The notes: a model not told the origin generated them from the sequence alone. 64,000 nucleotides of DNA from Bradyrhizobium sp. CB1650 (GCF_029761915.1 NZ_CP121695.1:8523501-8587500), one strand, 5' to 3'. Positions 1 through 11,137 are shown, counted from the stretch's first letter. Translations and numbers: made by a program.

Positions 1-929
1 AGGCCGCGTCGCTTGGCCACCCTTACACCCCAGGCTTTCAATGCGGACCAACGCTGGGTGCGGGTTAGAAGTGCAAGCGCGGCCTGATAAAGTATGGTTC
101 TGAGCATCACATCGCCGCACCTCGAAATAGCGCCATTCCGATCAGTTTCCCCAGATGCGTATTTGCGTGGTGTGAGGCCGAGATGCGCGCCAACGTCGCG
201 GGAGCGTTGAAAGCGATCCGGGTCATCAATGGTTGTTAGAAACGTGATTGCCGTCAGTGCACCAACGCCTGGTATCGTCATGAGCCGCTGACATGTCGGT
301 TCGCGGCGTACTATTTCAAGTACCATCTTGTGGAGGACGCCGTACTGTTCACGCAGCGCGGCTCGAGCCACAAGCATTGGGCGCAGCATCGCCGCGAGTC
401 GTGGATGGCCATCTGTGAGTTCATTAGTTTGCTGCTCAAACGTCACTTGAGATATACGACCAGACAGCTTTAAGCCGAAGACGCGTAAGACGCCGCGAAT
501 TTCATTCTCGATATCGATCTGCTTGATCAGGAGCGTCTTGCGATTGTTGAGAAGCATTCGTAGCTCCTGGCTCAGGTCACCCTTGATATGAACAACGGTG
601 TACCAGCCGACCCGCATTACCTGTGCAATAGCGCGAGCGTCGTTTCGATCGGTCTTAATCGGCATTGTCTTAGTCACGCCACGCAGTCTTCGGGGATCGA
701 TGCAGACTGCGTGTAAGCCGGCAGCACGCAGCTCGCTGTACAGCCAACGAGCGAGACCACCAATCTCAATCCCGATCTTGGCGATGGGCAATCCGCTTTC
801 GTTAAGCCAGGCAACAATAGCCTCCGGTTCCGAAAGTGCTTTGCCCTCGCGAATGACGACGCCATTCTCGTCCACAACACAGATAGCCGTCTCCTTTAGC
901 GAAACATCCAGACCGACATAGTGCTTCAT
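1..929 (-). CDS. IS110-family transposase, 3' end cut by window edge
   Basis: The minus strand is open from an ATG at 929 to the window edge (309 codons). It starts MKHYVGLDVSLKET, the RuvC-like DEDD start of IS110 transposases. It continues with IGIEIGG, a DRNDARAIAQ motif (third acidic cluster) and the C-terminal transposase_20 region with TIPGVGALTAITF and the conserved serine environment SGETDRNGAISRCGD. IS110 enzymes insert DNA without classical inverted repeats, guided by a bridge RNA from the element's own end. No frameshift is visible. The last few residues and the stop lie outside the window, so I cannot say whether the gene is intact. Confidence 0.9.
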   Translation of the reverse strand, partial: MKHYVGLDVSLKETAICVVDENGVVIREGKALSEPEAIVAWLNESGLPIAKIGIEIGGLARWLYSELRAAGLHAVCIDPRRLRGVTKTMPIKTDRNDARAIAQVMRVGWYTVVHIKGDLSQELRMLLNNRKTLLIKQIDIENEIRGVLRVFGLKLSGRISQVTFEQQTNELTDGHPRLAAMLRPMLVARAALREQYGVLHKMVLEIVRREPTCQRLMTIPGVGALTAITFLTTIDDPDRFQRSRDVGAHLGLTPRKYASGETDRNGAISRCGDVMLRTILYQAALALLTRTQRWSALKAWGVRVAKRRG

Positions 930-999
930 ATTCCCGCTCCTGCTGCCGCCGGCTCGCCGGCTTCCCTTCCAGGCTGAGCCTTTCGAGCAGCAACCGCAA

Positions 1000-1130
1000 T
1001 CACCCCATCTACACCATAACCACCAACCAAGCCGCCATCCTAGCGCTCTTCCGCATAGTCAACCGCTACGTCGGCAACTTGCTGCCGACGGCCGGCGTCT
1101 TTCCTGACTATCACGCGCCCGCTGATCCGT
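1000..1130 (+). pseudogene. yedK (HMCES/SRAP) N-terminal remnant
   Basis: The plus strand reads CNHPIYTITTNQAAILALF and then IVNRYVGNLLPTAGVFPDYHAP. This matches the start of rhizobial YedK/SRAP proteins, whose catalytic residue is the cysteine just after the start Met. Here there is no start codon before the Cys, and similarity stops after about 40 residues, so this is a dead fragment. It lies close upstream of the IS110 transposase at 929, which suggests the IS or a related rearrangement broke the gene. A second N-terminal copy lies at 3090-3285 on the other strand. Confidence 0.65.
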
Positions 1131-1200
1131 CACACCGAAGCCGCGACTGAAATTGCGCTGACATTCACGTAAATCTGTCTCTGGGGCGCTGATCCTTTCC

Positions 1201-1398
1201 CTATCCCGCTTGGGAGGATCGGCTCGTAACGGCCTCGAACACCGCAATACGGCGATCGAGTTGCCATAGCTCGACATCGTTGGCATCAGCTAGCTGTTCA
1301 GCACGTTCCCGCGCTTCGTCCTCGTCGGCACACTGCAAATGGGCCACGCTTATAACGTGGCGGTCGTGATCCAGAAGGTAAGCTCGATAGTGCGCCAT
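1201..1398 (-). CDS. small conserved hypothetical protein (65 aa)
   Basis: The ATG at 1398 gives MAHYRAYLLDHDRHVISVAH, followed by an acidic stretch (CADEDEARERAEQLADANDVELW) and an end in DRRIAVFE. This matches my memory of a very common small Bradyrhizobium protein type that starts MxHYRAYxxxxDGHI and contains DVELWQ. It has no signal peptide or membrane segment. I chose this start over a longer in-frame one at 1485 because the family begins at MAHYRAY. Function is unknown. It stands alone among remnants. Confidence 0.5.
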   Translation of the reverse strand: MAHYRAYLLDHDRHVISVAHLQCADEDEARERAEQLADANDVELWQLDRRIAVFEAVTSRSSQAG

Positions 1399-1639
1399 CC
1401 CGAGAAGAACAGTACTCCACCGATGCAAAGGGAAACCACGCAAATCTCGGCCCGGAAGTTCACGCTTGATGTCGATCTCTTTCAAAGTTGTCTTGATGAA
1501 GGAAGCTGGACCACGCCGGAATATCGCACATCAGTTCGTTCCCAATCCGGAACGCGAAGCAGAAACTGGCGAGCGTTGCACATTTACAACCCGCACAGCC
1601 ATTTGAGACAGTAAGCTCGTCTATCGCGGCAACTGAAAC

Positions 1640-1876
1640 ATGTGTTTACTTCGATACGATCAGCGGGGACGAAAATTGTTTGATGTCTATCGCAATGAAA
1701 AATGCGACTTGCTCGTCCTAAGCAAAGGCTCTGCGATACCTGCGCTCAGCTCTAGGCATAACTGGCGTAAGAGCAGAAAAAGCGTTTCCAAAGTCAGCGA
1801 CGAGATAAGGTCGGCCGTTCAGAGGCATGGGTATTACGTTCGTAGCTTGCGGGCCATCAAGAAGGGGATGGTCTAG
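1640..1876 (+). CDS. small hypothetical protein (78 aa)
   Basis: This short basic open frame begins [20 protein letters not shown] and continues with [14 protein letters not shown], a lysine/arginine-rich stretch and [22 protein letters not shown]. The composition looks protein-like and resembles small soluble rhizobial hypotheticals, but I cannot name a family. No obvious Shine-Dalgarno sequence or membrane segment is visible. It overlaps an unlikely antisense frame at 1718-1942. It could be a remnant. Confidence 0.35.
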   Translation: MCLLRYDQRGRKLFDVYRNEKCDLLVLSKGSAIPALSSRHNWRKSRKSVSKVSDEIRSAVQRHGYYVRSLRAIKKGMV

Positions 1877-1942
1877 GTCGAGCACGCAGGCACACCGCCG
1901 CCTATACCCGGCGTCTAACTGGTTCTCAATCTCTAGCGCCAA

Positions 1943-2149
1943 TTATACTTCGGTGAACTGAACACTGTCTCTTGCGCAGACAGCACCGAATGAGGCCCTC
2001 GCGTTTGCGTGCTCAAAGCAAAAAGCCTTTCCCCTCACAGTGGTCTCCACCCACCAATCCGATTTCTGATCGCGCGCAATATGAGCAGCATACGTCCGCA
2101 AGCGATCCAGCTCTCGTCCAGATGCCCTGACGACGATACAATATGTCAT
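1943..2149 (-). CDS. small hypothetical protein (68 aa)
   Basis: From the ATG at 2149 the frame gives MTYCIVVRASGRELDRLRTY, then HIARDQKSDWWVETTVRGKAFCF and a short tail. The pattern (arginine-rich helix, then WWVETTVRGKAFCF) looks like a genuine small soluble protein. I do not recognise the family. A longer start at 2212 is possible but adds a basic stretch without support. Neighbouring sequence is mostly remnants, so it may be inactive. Confidence 0.35.
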   Translation of the reverse strand: MTYCIVVRASGRELDRLRTYAAHIARDQKSDWWVETTVRGKAFCFEHANARASFGAVCARDSVQFTEV

Positions 2150-2341
2150 TAAGAGATCTCTCTTTCGTTGCACGAAACTCGCCCAACGGCGTAATAGGAA
2201 GAGGCTAGGCACTGCCCCAATCGGGATGACCCCATCATCACCTCAATCCTTCAATGAGCGTCCTCGACGTGTTGCCAACCCGCTTTCGCAACATGCGCCA
2301 CTGGGAGAAGCCCATTAACATGCCGGCGCTGATTGAAGAGA

Positions 2342-3089
2342 TCAGGCACCTCTGCGGACAGAAGCGCGACTAACGACCCTGCGAAATAGGTCCGGCAGCA
2401 CCGATCTCAAGGTGCGCCGATGCCACAGGTAGAAATAGTCGCTGAGATCGGCGTAGCCAACGTTGTCAAGATAAGGCGGGTCTGTAGCGATGATAGCATC
2501 GTGACTGAATGGGTTCTGCTGCACGTCATGACACTCGACCCGTCCTGCGGCAACCGGCGAAAGCTGCTCAAGACATGAGGCGACGGCCTCGCTGCATGTT
2601 ACAATCCCAGAGCTTGATTTTTCCAATGGGTTGCCTTCGACGTAGTCGTAGTTCATTTCCAATGCTTTTTGCGGGATTGCCGAGGCCATTGCGTTATCCT
2701 TGACCAGCCACTTGCAGAGGCTCGATCCATATAGGGCCATGCGGGCCAGCACTACGCTCAGCAAAACTGAAATAGCGTCGGAATAAGCGGTAGGGCCGAA
2801 ACCGCCATCGGCTAGTGGTCGGGTGTCGTCGGCGCATGCTCCAGACCAGTGCTCCCTGGCATCAGCCAGGACTTTTGCCCGCGCCGCAATCGCGAGATCA
2901 GAGAGCGTTGTCATTGCAACGATCTGGCGTGGGGTGAAGAGGTCGATGTAGTTGGCCATTCCGTAGTCTGGCGGGGCGAACCAGCGAGGGTTGTCTGGCA
3001 TGGGTTGATCGACTTCGGGCACCTCGGGCGCGACGAGTGTTGCCGAATACGCGCCTGAGCCGAACCCCGAGACGAAGAAGAAGGGGGCG
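2342..3089 (-). pseudogene. DUF1156-type adenine-specific DNA methylase, internal fragment
   Basis: This stretch reads through PPDYGMANYIDLFTPRQIVA, MTTLSDLAIAARAK and later ATDPPYLDNVGYADLSDYFY. These are typical of the central and catalytic parts of DUF1156 methylases (a DPPY-type amino-methyltransferase motif). Such proteins are normally about 900 residues or more; only roughly 240 remain. The N-terminal third is replaced by a yedK piece in the same frame, and the frame runs out shortly after the DPPY segment. It is a relic and may mark a lost defence or modification locus. Confidence 0.6.
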
Positions 3090-3285
3090 CCACGGTCGCC
3101 TTTGAACTCAGTCCAGATGCCCGCGAACTCCGTAAGAGGACGGCCCTCATTGAGCGCGAACCAGACGACATCCTCCGGAAAGACGCCGGACATCGGCGGC
3201 AAATTGCCAACGTAGCGATTGACGACGCCGAAGAGCGCTAGGAGCGCGGCCTGGTTGGTGGTGATTGAATAGAGATTGCACCATT
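3090..3285 (-). pseudogene. yedK (HMCES/SRAP) N-terminal remnant, fused to methylase fragment
   Basis: The minus strand encodes CNLYSITTNQAALLALF and VVNRYVGNLPPMSGVFPED, then VVWFALNEGRPLTEFAGIWT and EFKGDRG. These are two non-adjacent parts of YedK joined by an internal deletion. The Met before the catalytic Cys is lost (TGG TGC instead of ATG TGC). The frame then runs directly into DUF1156 methylase sequence. YedK normally shields abasic sites in single-stranded DNA by a covalent bond through this Cys. The piece is non-functional as it stands. Confidence 0.6.
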
Positions 3286-3308
3286 GAGAAAGCGCTGGCG
3301 CTCGTCGC

Positions 3309-3977
3309 CTAAGAGGTTCCGCCGATGATTTTCTTAGAGCGCAGATCGTCAAAAATTGCAGAGACAGAACTTGATGCGCTACTGCCGTTGCCTACGAAAA
3401 GTCGCCCACCCGCGCTCACCTCTCCCGAACCCACCCAGAAATTTCTTGTGGTAGCTGGATCAACAAGACGTGCTTTGAACACCGTTTGTCGGCTGTACCT
3501 ATGCATCGGTGTTGCCGTGCCGGTCATCGTTCCCGAGGTAGTTGCCGCCAGAGAAACATTCGAGAAATTTCCGTTGCGTGTGACTGTGCCACCAACATCG
3601 GTCGAACTCGAATATTGGCCTTGAAAGAACGTGCCAGCGTATTCCTTGACCACACCTGTATCACCGACGTTGATGATCAAAACGGCATCAATGGCGCTCT
3701 CGGCTAGTATCTTCCGAATTTCCGCGTCGTTGTACGTTCGCGTGGGCGGCAGCAACGCATAAGCATCTTCGGCGGCAATGCCCCGTTTCGTCGCCTCCTC
3801 GGCGATGCTCGATTGAAAGCTGGATGCCAACGCTGTAGGCGCGACAACGTAGGTCGCGATGCGTTGTATGGGCCGCGGTGGCAAGTCTCGGTCCGCATAA
3901 CCCTGCATAGCTGTGGTTATGCAACCTGATAGCAAAACGGCTACTGAGCACAGCGATACGAATGCAAACCGTCTCAT
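3309..3977 (-). CDS. outer-membrane-type lipoprotein, unknown function (222 aa)
   Basis: The start MRRFAFVSLCSVAVLLSGC is a lipoprotein signal with the lipobox LLSGC (lipidated Cys at about residue 19). The mature part has a stretch with ADAYALLPPTRTYNDAEI and an alanine/isoleucine-rich segment AIDAVLIINVGDTG, then a long Thr/Ser/Gly-rich region, the usual make-up of a periplasmic-face beta protein. No named domain is recognised. It is complete, with its stop at 3309 about 20 bases before the yedK remnant on the same strand. It stands alone rather than in an operon. Confidence 0.75.
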   Translation of the reverse strand: MRRFAFVSLCSVAVLLSGCITTAMQGYADRDLPPRPIQRIATYVVAPTALASSFQSSIAEEATKRGIAAEDAYALLPPTRTYNDAEIRKILAESAIDAVLIINVGDTGVVKEYAGTFFQGQYSSSTDVGGTVTRNGNFSNVSLAATTSGTMTGTATPMHRYSRQTVFKARLVDPATTRNFWVGSGEVSAGGRLFVGNGSSASSSVSAIFDDLRSKKIIGGTS

Positions 3978-4089
3978 TTGGCGCGCCCCCCTAAAACTAC
4001 GCTAGTACAGCATTGAGACGCAGGCCACCAAAAGTTGCAACATCATGGAGCACGATCCTTCGCGCCGCCGTCGATGCCATAGGGCCTGT

Positions 4090-4486
4090 TCAAGAAGAAC
4101 TGCCTGTTACCCAGCGCGGCTTCGGCATATTGATCGATCGCCACAATGATCGCTTGGACGTGTTGATAGCACCATCCTTCGCGGGGCGCCCTGATCCTGA
4201 CCTCAGCCAACGCCTTATCCACGGCGAATGGTCGTCCGTGTCGTCGTAGTATTGGGGACGCTCGGTCACCATGACCGCCCACCCCGGCCCTTGACGGGCG
4301 GCTGCTCTCTCTTGAGCCGATCGCGCTCTGCGCACAATTCGTCGATATGTTGAGCATCCGGCCCAAGAGCGCCTCGGCCGACGCGGTCGGAATTCCCGCC
4401 CGTTGAAGCTGCCGGATGTCACCGCGCTGCCGGTGGACTTCGGTGCGCATCCGTTCGATCTCGTGCCCTACAAAATCAAGCCGCAT
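4090..4486 (-). pseudogene. small rhizobial coiled-coil protein, frameshifted
   Basis: The ATG at 4486 starts MRLDFVGHEIERMRTEVHRQ, then RGDIRQLQRAGIPTASAEAL and LGRMLNI. This is the start of a common small Bradyrhizobium family with an N-terminal coiled coil. After about 47 residues the expected continuation moves to another frame (AQERAAARQGPGWAVMVTER at 4340-4240), so at least one frameshift is present. The start overlaps the end of the 45-aa gene upstream, which implies translational coupling in the original operon. The exact 3' limit is uncertain. Confidence 0.45.
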
Positions 4487-4613
4487 GACGTTCTCGCTCG
4501 GCCAGGGCTTTCTCGATCTGCCGGAGAACAGCCTTTACCGATCGGCCTTCTCGTTCGAGAAAGCGCAAGCGGTGCCACAGCCGGATGATTTCGCGTTCTC
4601 GATCGGCGTCCAT
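4476..4613 (-). CDS. small charged hypothetical protein (45 aa)
   Basis: The frame runs MDADREREIIRLWHRLRFLE, REGRSVKAVLRQIEKALAER, ERHAA. It is highly charged and would form one or two amphipathic helices; there is no signal peptide. Its stop (4476) lies past the ATG at 4486 of the next frame on the same strand, so the two overlap by 11 bases in different frames. The overlap with a family-like coding start supports a real gene. Function is unknown. Confidence 0.5.
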   Translation of the reverse strand: MDADREREIIRLWHRLRFLEREGRSVKAVLRQIEKALAERERHAA

Positions 4614-4788
4614 TGACGGTTACCCATGAACTCGAGTACCGTGAACAAAAAGAGAACAAATGGCAAGCCACTAGGTATTGTCGCTCGGTCCTGGCGGCCA
4701 CCAATTGCGGGGCGAATAGCTTGACAGCTTATCGAATTGGTCGGTTTACTTTCTCAACCGGCAGTAGAAGCCGGATTGGGGGCGACGG

Positions 4789-5628
4789 GTGGCGAAGAAA
4801 TCGGTGAAGCATGATCCTGCCGACGGGTTGATCGTTGGTGAAGTCGGTCGTTGGGCTGCGGAGAAGCATGAACGTCTTCGAAAGTACATCGACGCGGCAG
4901 GCAAAGCGCGCGCGAAATATGTTCCACCCAAGGGTTGGGCGACGGCAAGCTACATAGAACTGTATTCGGGTGCCGGTCGTTCGCTCATTGAGGGTACCGA
5001 TCGGGTCATCGATGGTAGCGCGTTGGTGGCATATAAAGCAGCTCAGTCGAGTGCTATGCCCTTCACTGATCTACACCTCTCGGACTTGGAAAAAGTAAAT
5101 AGTGATGCAGTCGCGCAGCGGATTAAAGCGTTTGGCGGCATTGCGCACAGCTATTGCGGCCCTGCGGACAGAATAGTTGACAGCGTGCTACGCGCTCTCA
5201 ACCCCCACGGTTTGCACTTGGCGTTTCTCGACCCGTTCTCGCTAGGTCAGCTTCCGTTTTCGATCATCGAGAAGATGCTCAAGCTTCGACGCATGGACAT
5301 GATTGTGCATGTGAGCCTACTTGATCTCCAACGCAACCTCGACGATTACAGCAGCATCGGCGATCCGACCCTCGACAACTTCGCGCCGGGATGGCGCGAT
5401 GCTATTAGCGTTCGGCAAGCCAATGCGCCATTGCGTGCGGCCCTGATCGAATATTGGTTGGGCCTGATCCGATCGCTTGGCTCGAAGCCAGCCACGGGCA
5501 TTCCGTTGGTGGTGGGGGAGCAGAACCAACGGCTCTATTGGTTGGTTTACCTTAGCTCTAATCCACTTGGTCACAAATTATGGAATAGCGTACAGAACCT
5601 CACAGGTCAGAGGTCCTTGTTCGGATAG
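4789..5628 (+). CDS. tcmP: three-Cys-motif partner protein TcmP
   Basis: This 279-residue protein (GTG start at 4789, preceded by GGGGGCGACGG) matches the TcmP family. Features are a lysine-rich start, YIELYSGAGR at 55-64 (resembling motif I of Rossmann-fold enzymes), a FLDPFS acidic motif at 146-151, and the typical short ending GQRSLFG. TcmP proteins are named for being encoded next to a protein with a three-cysteine motif, and that partner starts only 10 bases downstream (5638). The biochemical role of the family is not established. The pair sits among mobile elements, as expected for horizontally moved cassettes. No truncation is visible. Confidence 0.85.
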   Translation: MAKKSVKHDPADGLIVGEVGRWAAEKHERLRKYIDAAGKARAKYVPPKGWATASYIELYSGAGRSLIEGTDRVIDGSALVAYKAAQSSAMPFTDLHLSDLEKVNSDAVAQRIKAFGGIAHSYCGPADRIVDSVLRALNPHGLHLAFLDPFSLGQLPFSIIEKMLKLRRMDMIVHVSLLDLQRNLDDYSSIGDPTLDNFAPGWRDAISVRQANAPLRAALIEYWLGLIRSLGSKPATGIPLVVGEQNQRLYWLVYLSSNPLGHKLWNSVQNLTGQRSLFG

Positions 5629-5637
5629 GAAAGCTTC

Positions 5638-6390
5638 ATGGCGGAGACTTCAATCGAATGGACGGACGCGACTTGGAACCCAGTAGCGGGTTGTACGATC
5701 TTGTCTCCGGGATGCACCAACTGCTACGCCATGCGAATGGCAGCCCGCCTCGAAGCGATGGGAATGCAGAAATATCGTGGGTTGACGCGCAAAAGCGGTC
5801 GCCGCGCAGTTTGGACCGGCAGGATACGCCTCGACCGAAGCGCTCTTTCAACGCCCCTGCGGTGGCGGAAGCCGCGACGCATCTTTGTTAACTCAATGTC
5901 TGACTTGTTCCACGAAGATGTGCCGCAGAGCTTCGTCGCGGAGGTTTGGGCAGTGATGGGTTCAACTCCATGGCACACATACCAAATTCTGACAAAGCGA
6001 CCGGATCGGATGGCCCAGCTTACTCGATGCTTCCCAGTACTAGGAAATGTGTGGCTGGGCACGAGTGTTGAAAATGCCGACTATCTTTCTCGCATCGATG
6101 ATCTGCGGAGCGTCGGTGCGACGGTCCGGTTCATCTCATTTGAGCCGTTGTTGGGATCGGTAGGTGCTCCGAATTTGCAGGGCATCGACTGGGCTATTGT
6201 CGGTGGCGAGAGTGGGCCGCGATCGCGTCCGATGCTGGAAGAGTGGGTCGCTGAGATCGAGACGGCCTGCCGGCGCTCTAAGACGGCATTCTTTTTCAAG
6301 CAGTGGGGCGGCGTTCGCAAGGATATGACCGGACGGACGTACCGCGGCCGTACATTTGATGAGATGCCGCGCGAACGTCTTTCCGCCTAA
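5638..6390 (+). CDS. three-Cys-motif protein, DUF5131 / phage Gp37-Gp68 family
   Basis: The 250-aa protein begins MAETSIEWTDATWNPVAGC and carries C19-x6-C26-x2-C29-Y, the three-cysteine motif of DUF5131 (phage Gp37/Gp68) proteins. Later hallmarks are RIFVNSMSDLFHEDVP, YQILTKRPDRM, NVWLGTSVEN, ISFEPLLG, WAIVGGESG and FFFKQWGG. The Cys cluster and the TIM-barrel-like motif order recall radical-SAM enzymes, so an Fe-S cofactor is plausible, but no activity has been shown for the family as far as I know. An AGGA sequence precedes the ATG. It is directly downstream of tcmP in one operon. Length is normal and the frame intact. Confidence 0.88.
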   Translation: MAETSIEWTDATWNPVAGCTILSPGCTNCYAMRMAARLEAMGMQKYRGLTRKSGRRAVWTGRIRLDRSALSTPLRWRKPRRIFVNSMSDLFHEDVPQSFVAEVWAVMGSTPWHTYQILTKRPDRMAQLTRCFPVLGNVWLGTSVENADYLSRIDDLRSVGATVRFISFEPLLGSVGAPNLQGIDWAIVGGESGPRSRPMLEEWVAEIETACRRSKTAFFFKQWGGVRKDMTGRTYRGRTFDEMPRERLSA

Positions 6391-6501
6391 AAAAGCCTGA
6401 CACTGCGCGGATACTGACCGGGCGAGCCTTTGATCTCTCAACGCTTTTCGCGTCGATACGATAGGTCTCTCACAAAGGGAGAAGGAAGCTTTGAGGCTGC
6501 C

Positions 6502-7368
6502 CTACATCCGACCTTGATAGGCGGCGCGCAGCAGCTCCATCAACAGGTCTCGATGCTTAACCAGATCATCGGCGACTACCGAAAGCCTATACGACTGATA
6601 CGTTTCGTCATAGTCGAGCACTTCAATCCCGGACTGCTCCACCTTTGCGTCAACCTCTTCAGTGCGTGGCAGCCGAATTTCCACCCTGATATGCTTTTTC
6701 TTTGGCCGGAAGATCACGAAATTGAACGGTTGTCCTGACCTCCACAATCCAATGTAAAATTTGTTATACTTCAGCTCTAGGGAAGCATCGATTTCCCGAA
6801 CCATCGAAAGCAACTGGTCGGCTAACTGAACCGTTACCTTTGTGCCCTGTTTTTCCCAGTACGATCGATCGGCGGGTGTCGCCTCGGCATCTTCGTCCTC
6901 ATCGACTAGCCCACGCGACATCTCGTCCATCACTTTTGTGAAGACTAGGGTCGTATGGTCTCCGACTTTGAGGGCTTGCATTTGCAGCGCGATTAGCGGG
7001 ATGGCGCCGTTGAACAGTGAAACGACGTTCAGAAACCGGCTCGTGATGTCTTCTGCAACAAGCACGGCGCAATGCTCGTACTGGGGATACCGTTTGCGTT
7101 CTATGTCCCAGTATTCGATCGTGCGAATAATGTGTGTTTCGTCTGTGGGCCCAAGCTGCACCTCGACCTCGTAGCGGCGCTTCGTCTCGGCGTGTTGAAG
7201 CAACAAGTCTAATCGTCCTGCACGTGGCTGAGTGCGTTCCTTATCTCGCAGCACCAACGCTCCCAGCCCTAGGATGTTCGGATCAGATGCAATCAGCTCC
7301 TGAACCCATCTTTCGTTCAGCTCGGGGTGCAATTTCAGGGAGATCCGCTCAGCCTTGGCAAAGTTCAT
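6502..7368 (-). CDS. PD-(D/E)XK nuclease-like protein (288 aa)
   Basis: The N-terminal half reads WVQELIASDPNILGLGALVL, then RAGRLDLLL and RRYEVEVQLG. The spacing D54 ... E67-V-E69 within beta-strand-like sequence fits a PD-(D/E)XK nuclease core such as in NucS/DUF91-like proteins. A second block has YWDIERKRYPQYEHCAVLVA and a C-terminal part with YNKFYIGLW and FVIFRPKKKHIRVE, typical of a conserved bacterial family with no assigned role. I prefer the ATG at 7368 over 7437 because homology begins at MNFAKAERISLKLHPELNER. The gene converges on the tcmP/DUF5131 pair across a 111-bp gap. Role in defence or repair is inferred only. Confidence 0.7.
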   Translation of the reverse strand: MNFAKAERISLKLHPELNERWVQELIASDPNILGLGALVLRDKERTQPRAGRLDLLLQHAETKRRYEVEVQLGPTDETHIIRTIEYWDIERKRYPQYEHCAVLVAEDITSRFLNVVSLFNGAIPLIALQMQALKVGDHTTLVFTKVMDEMSRGLVDEDEDAEATPADRSYWEKQGTKVTVQLADQLLSMVREIDASLELKYNKFYIGLWRSGQPFNFVIFRPKKKHIRVEIRLPRTEEVDAKVEQSGIEVLDYDETYQSYRLSVVADDLVKHRDLLMELLRAAYQGRM

Positions 7369-7998
7369 GTTTGTCGCTGTCCCGCAGTCCTGTCGTGTCG
7401 GGGTCGCGAGTATCACGATCACTGGTTTACAAATCATTCGCCGCGCTCAAAGCGCGTAGGCAGAGACGTTCAGCAAAAAGGAATAGAAGCTTCGATTACT
7501 CGAGGACGATAAGGAGCCAGAAGCGGGATTTCGTCACTGCTGTTCCAGTTGGTTCGGATGCAATCAAAGTGCCGCACAACGAATACCGATAGGCAAGCGG
7601 CCAAGCGGCTGGCCCGTTCATCGCTCGTGGAAGGTCCGGCGGAAGCTTTAACGCGTACTGGACCGGCAACGGCGCCGAAGAAAGGCGGATAGAGCAGCGC
7701 ACCCCCGCAACTTTTCACCTTGTCACGTTTCAGCATCGGCACCTTGCAGCATTAACGATTTGGTAACGTTTCGAATTTTCTAGGCTACATATTTCCGAAG
7801 GAGCCGCCCCTCCGCATCGAGCATGCGGCAAATGCTCCGTCCCGGAACGAGGCCCCAGCTCAGGAGTTAGTTCAAAACCCCTCCAAGGAGGGAGCGGGAG
7901 GGCAGTCCCCAGCGCTGACAGAAGATCCGTTTCCACAGCGTTGAGGCTGCCCTCTTGGAAGCCTAACGCCCCCGGTTGAATGTCGGAGGGATGCGGCG
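7369..7998. other. non-coding stretch with one copy of a repeated motif
   Basis: No convincing gene lies here. A minus-strand frame at 7470-7736 (MLKRDKVKSCGGALLYPPF) has a weak AAGG before it but no recognisable family. At 7753-7768 there is TTAACGATTTGGTAAC, and at 7778-7803 the motif TTCTAGGCTACATATTT followed by CCGAAGGAG; the same motif recurs at 11138-11163. This looks like a promoter/leader region duplicated or spread together with neighbouring sequence. Confidence 0.4.
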
Positions 7999-8184
7999 AT
8001 GCGGGACTATCAGACCCATCTCGAAAAGTTGCGACGGGACGCCGCCGATTGCCAGGTGATCGCGACGCTCGCGACCGACAGCAACAAGCGCGACATGTTC
8101 AGGCGACTAGCCATGCACCTCTCGACGCTCGCCGACGAGGTTGAGCGCGAACTCCTGTTAGAATGCCAGAAGCGTCCTCACTAG
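7999..8184 (+). CDS. small hypothetical protein (61 aa)
   Basis: The short frame MRDYQTHLEKLRRDAADCQV continues with IATLATDSNKRDMFRRLAMH, LSTLADEVERELLLECQ. It is helical, rich in charged residues and ends in a Leu-rich amphipathic helix. Similar small proteins of the form (HLxKLRxDAAECxxIxxLATD) are frequent in Bradyrhizobium. GGAGGGATGCGGCG before the ATG gives a good ribosome binding site. Function is unknown. Confidence 0.6.
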   Translation: MRDYQTHLEKLRRDAADCQVIATLATDSNKRDMFRRLAMHLSTLADEVERELLLECQKRPH

Positions 8185-8479
8185 GGCGCGTTGCGCGGGG
8201 CCGGATGCGTTAATTGCAGAATGAGCCCAAGAGTAACACGGCACATTGCCCATCCGGGCGAACGTCCGACCCAAAACAGGTTGCGTCCCGCTGTCGGTGA
8301 TCCAATCCAGGATTGCCAATGGTCTTTTCTCTATTCGGGCCGCGTTGCGGAATGCTTCATATGGCGCGACAGACAGGATGAGAGCGGCGCGTCAATCAAG
8401 ATGAGACGAGGCGGCCGAGTCAGGAGATAATTGACGCTGGCCGCGGGTTTGGCAAGGTTTGATTGACGCTGCGCGACAA

Positions 8480-10998
<2,519 letters not shown>

Positions 10999-11137
10999 TC
11001 ATCCTGTTTGTCGCTGACGTCTCACCTTGATCGCCGCGCCGCAGCTTCAAGTCTGTCGTTCATGCTCGCCTCCCTACGGAGCGCAACGACCTGCGCGGGC
11101 GGTTAACTTCGTTGCGATTTTATTAATTTTACCTTTT

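Noticed and set aside
2231..2374. Plus-strand piece reading TRFRNMRHWEKPINMPALIE
   Set aside because: It resembles the end of a receiver domain, but it is short, has no start and no other motif, so no gene or pseudogene is claimed.
7470..7742. Minus-strand frame MLKRDKVKSCGGALLYPP
   Set aside because: Has a faint ribosome site but no family resemblance, and the tail is basic noise.
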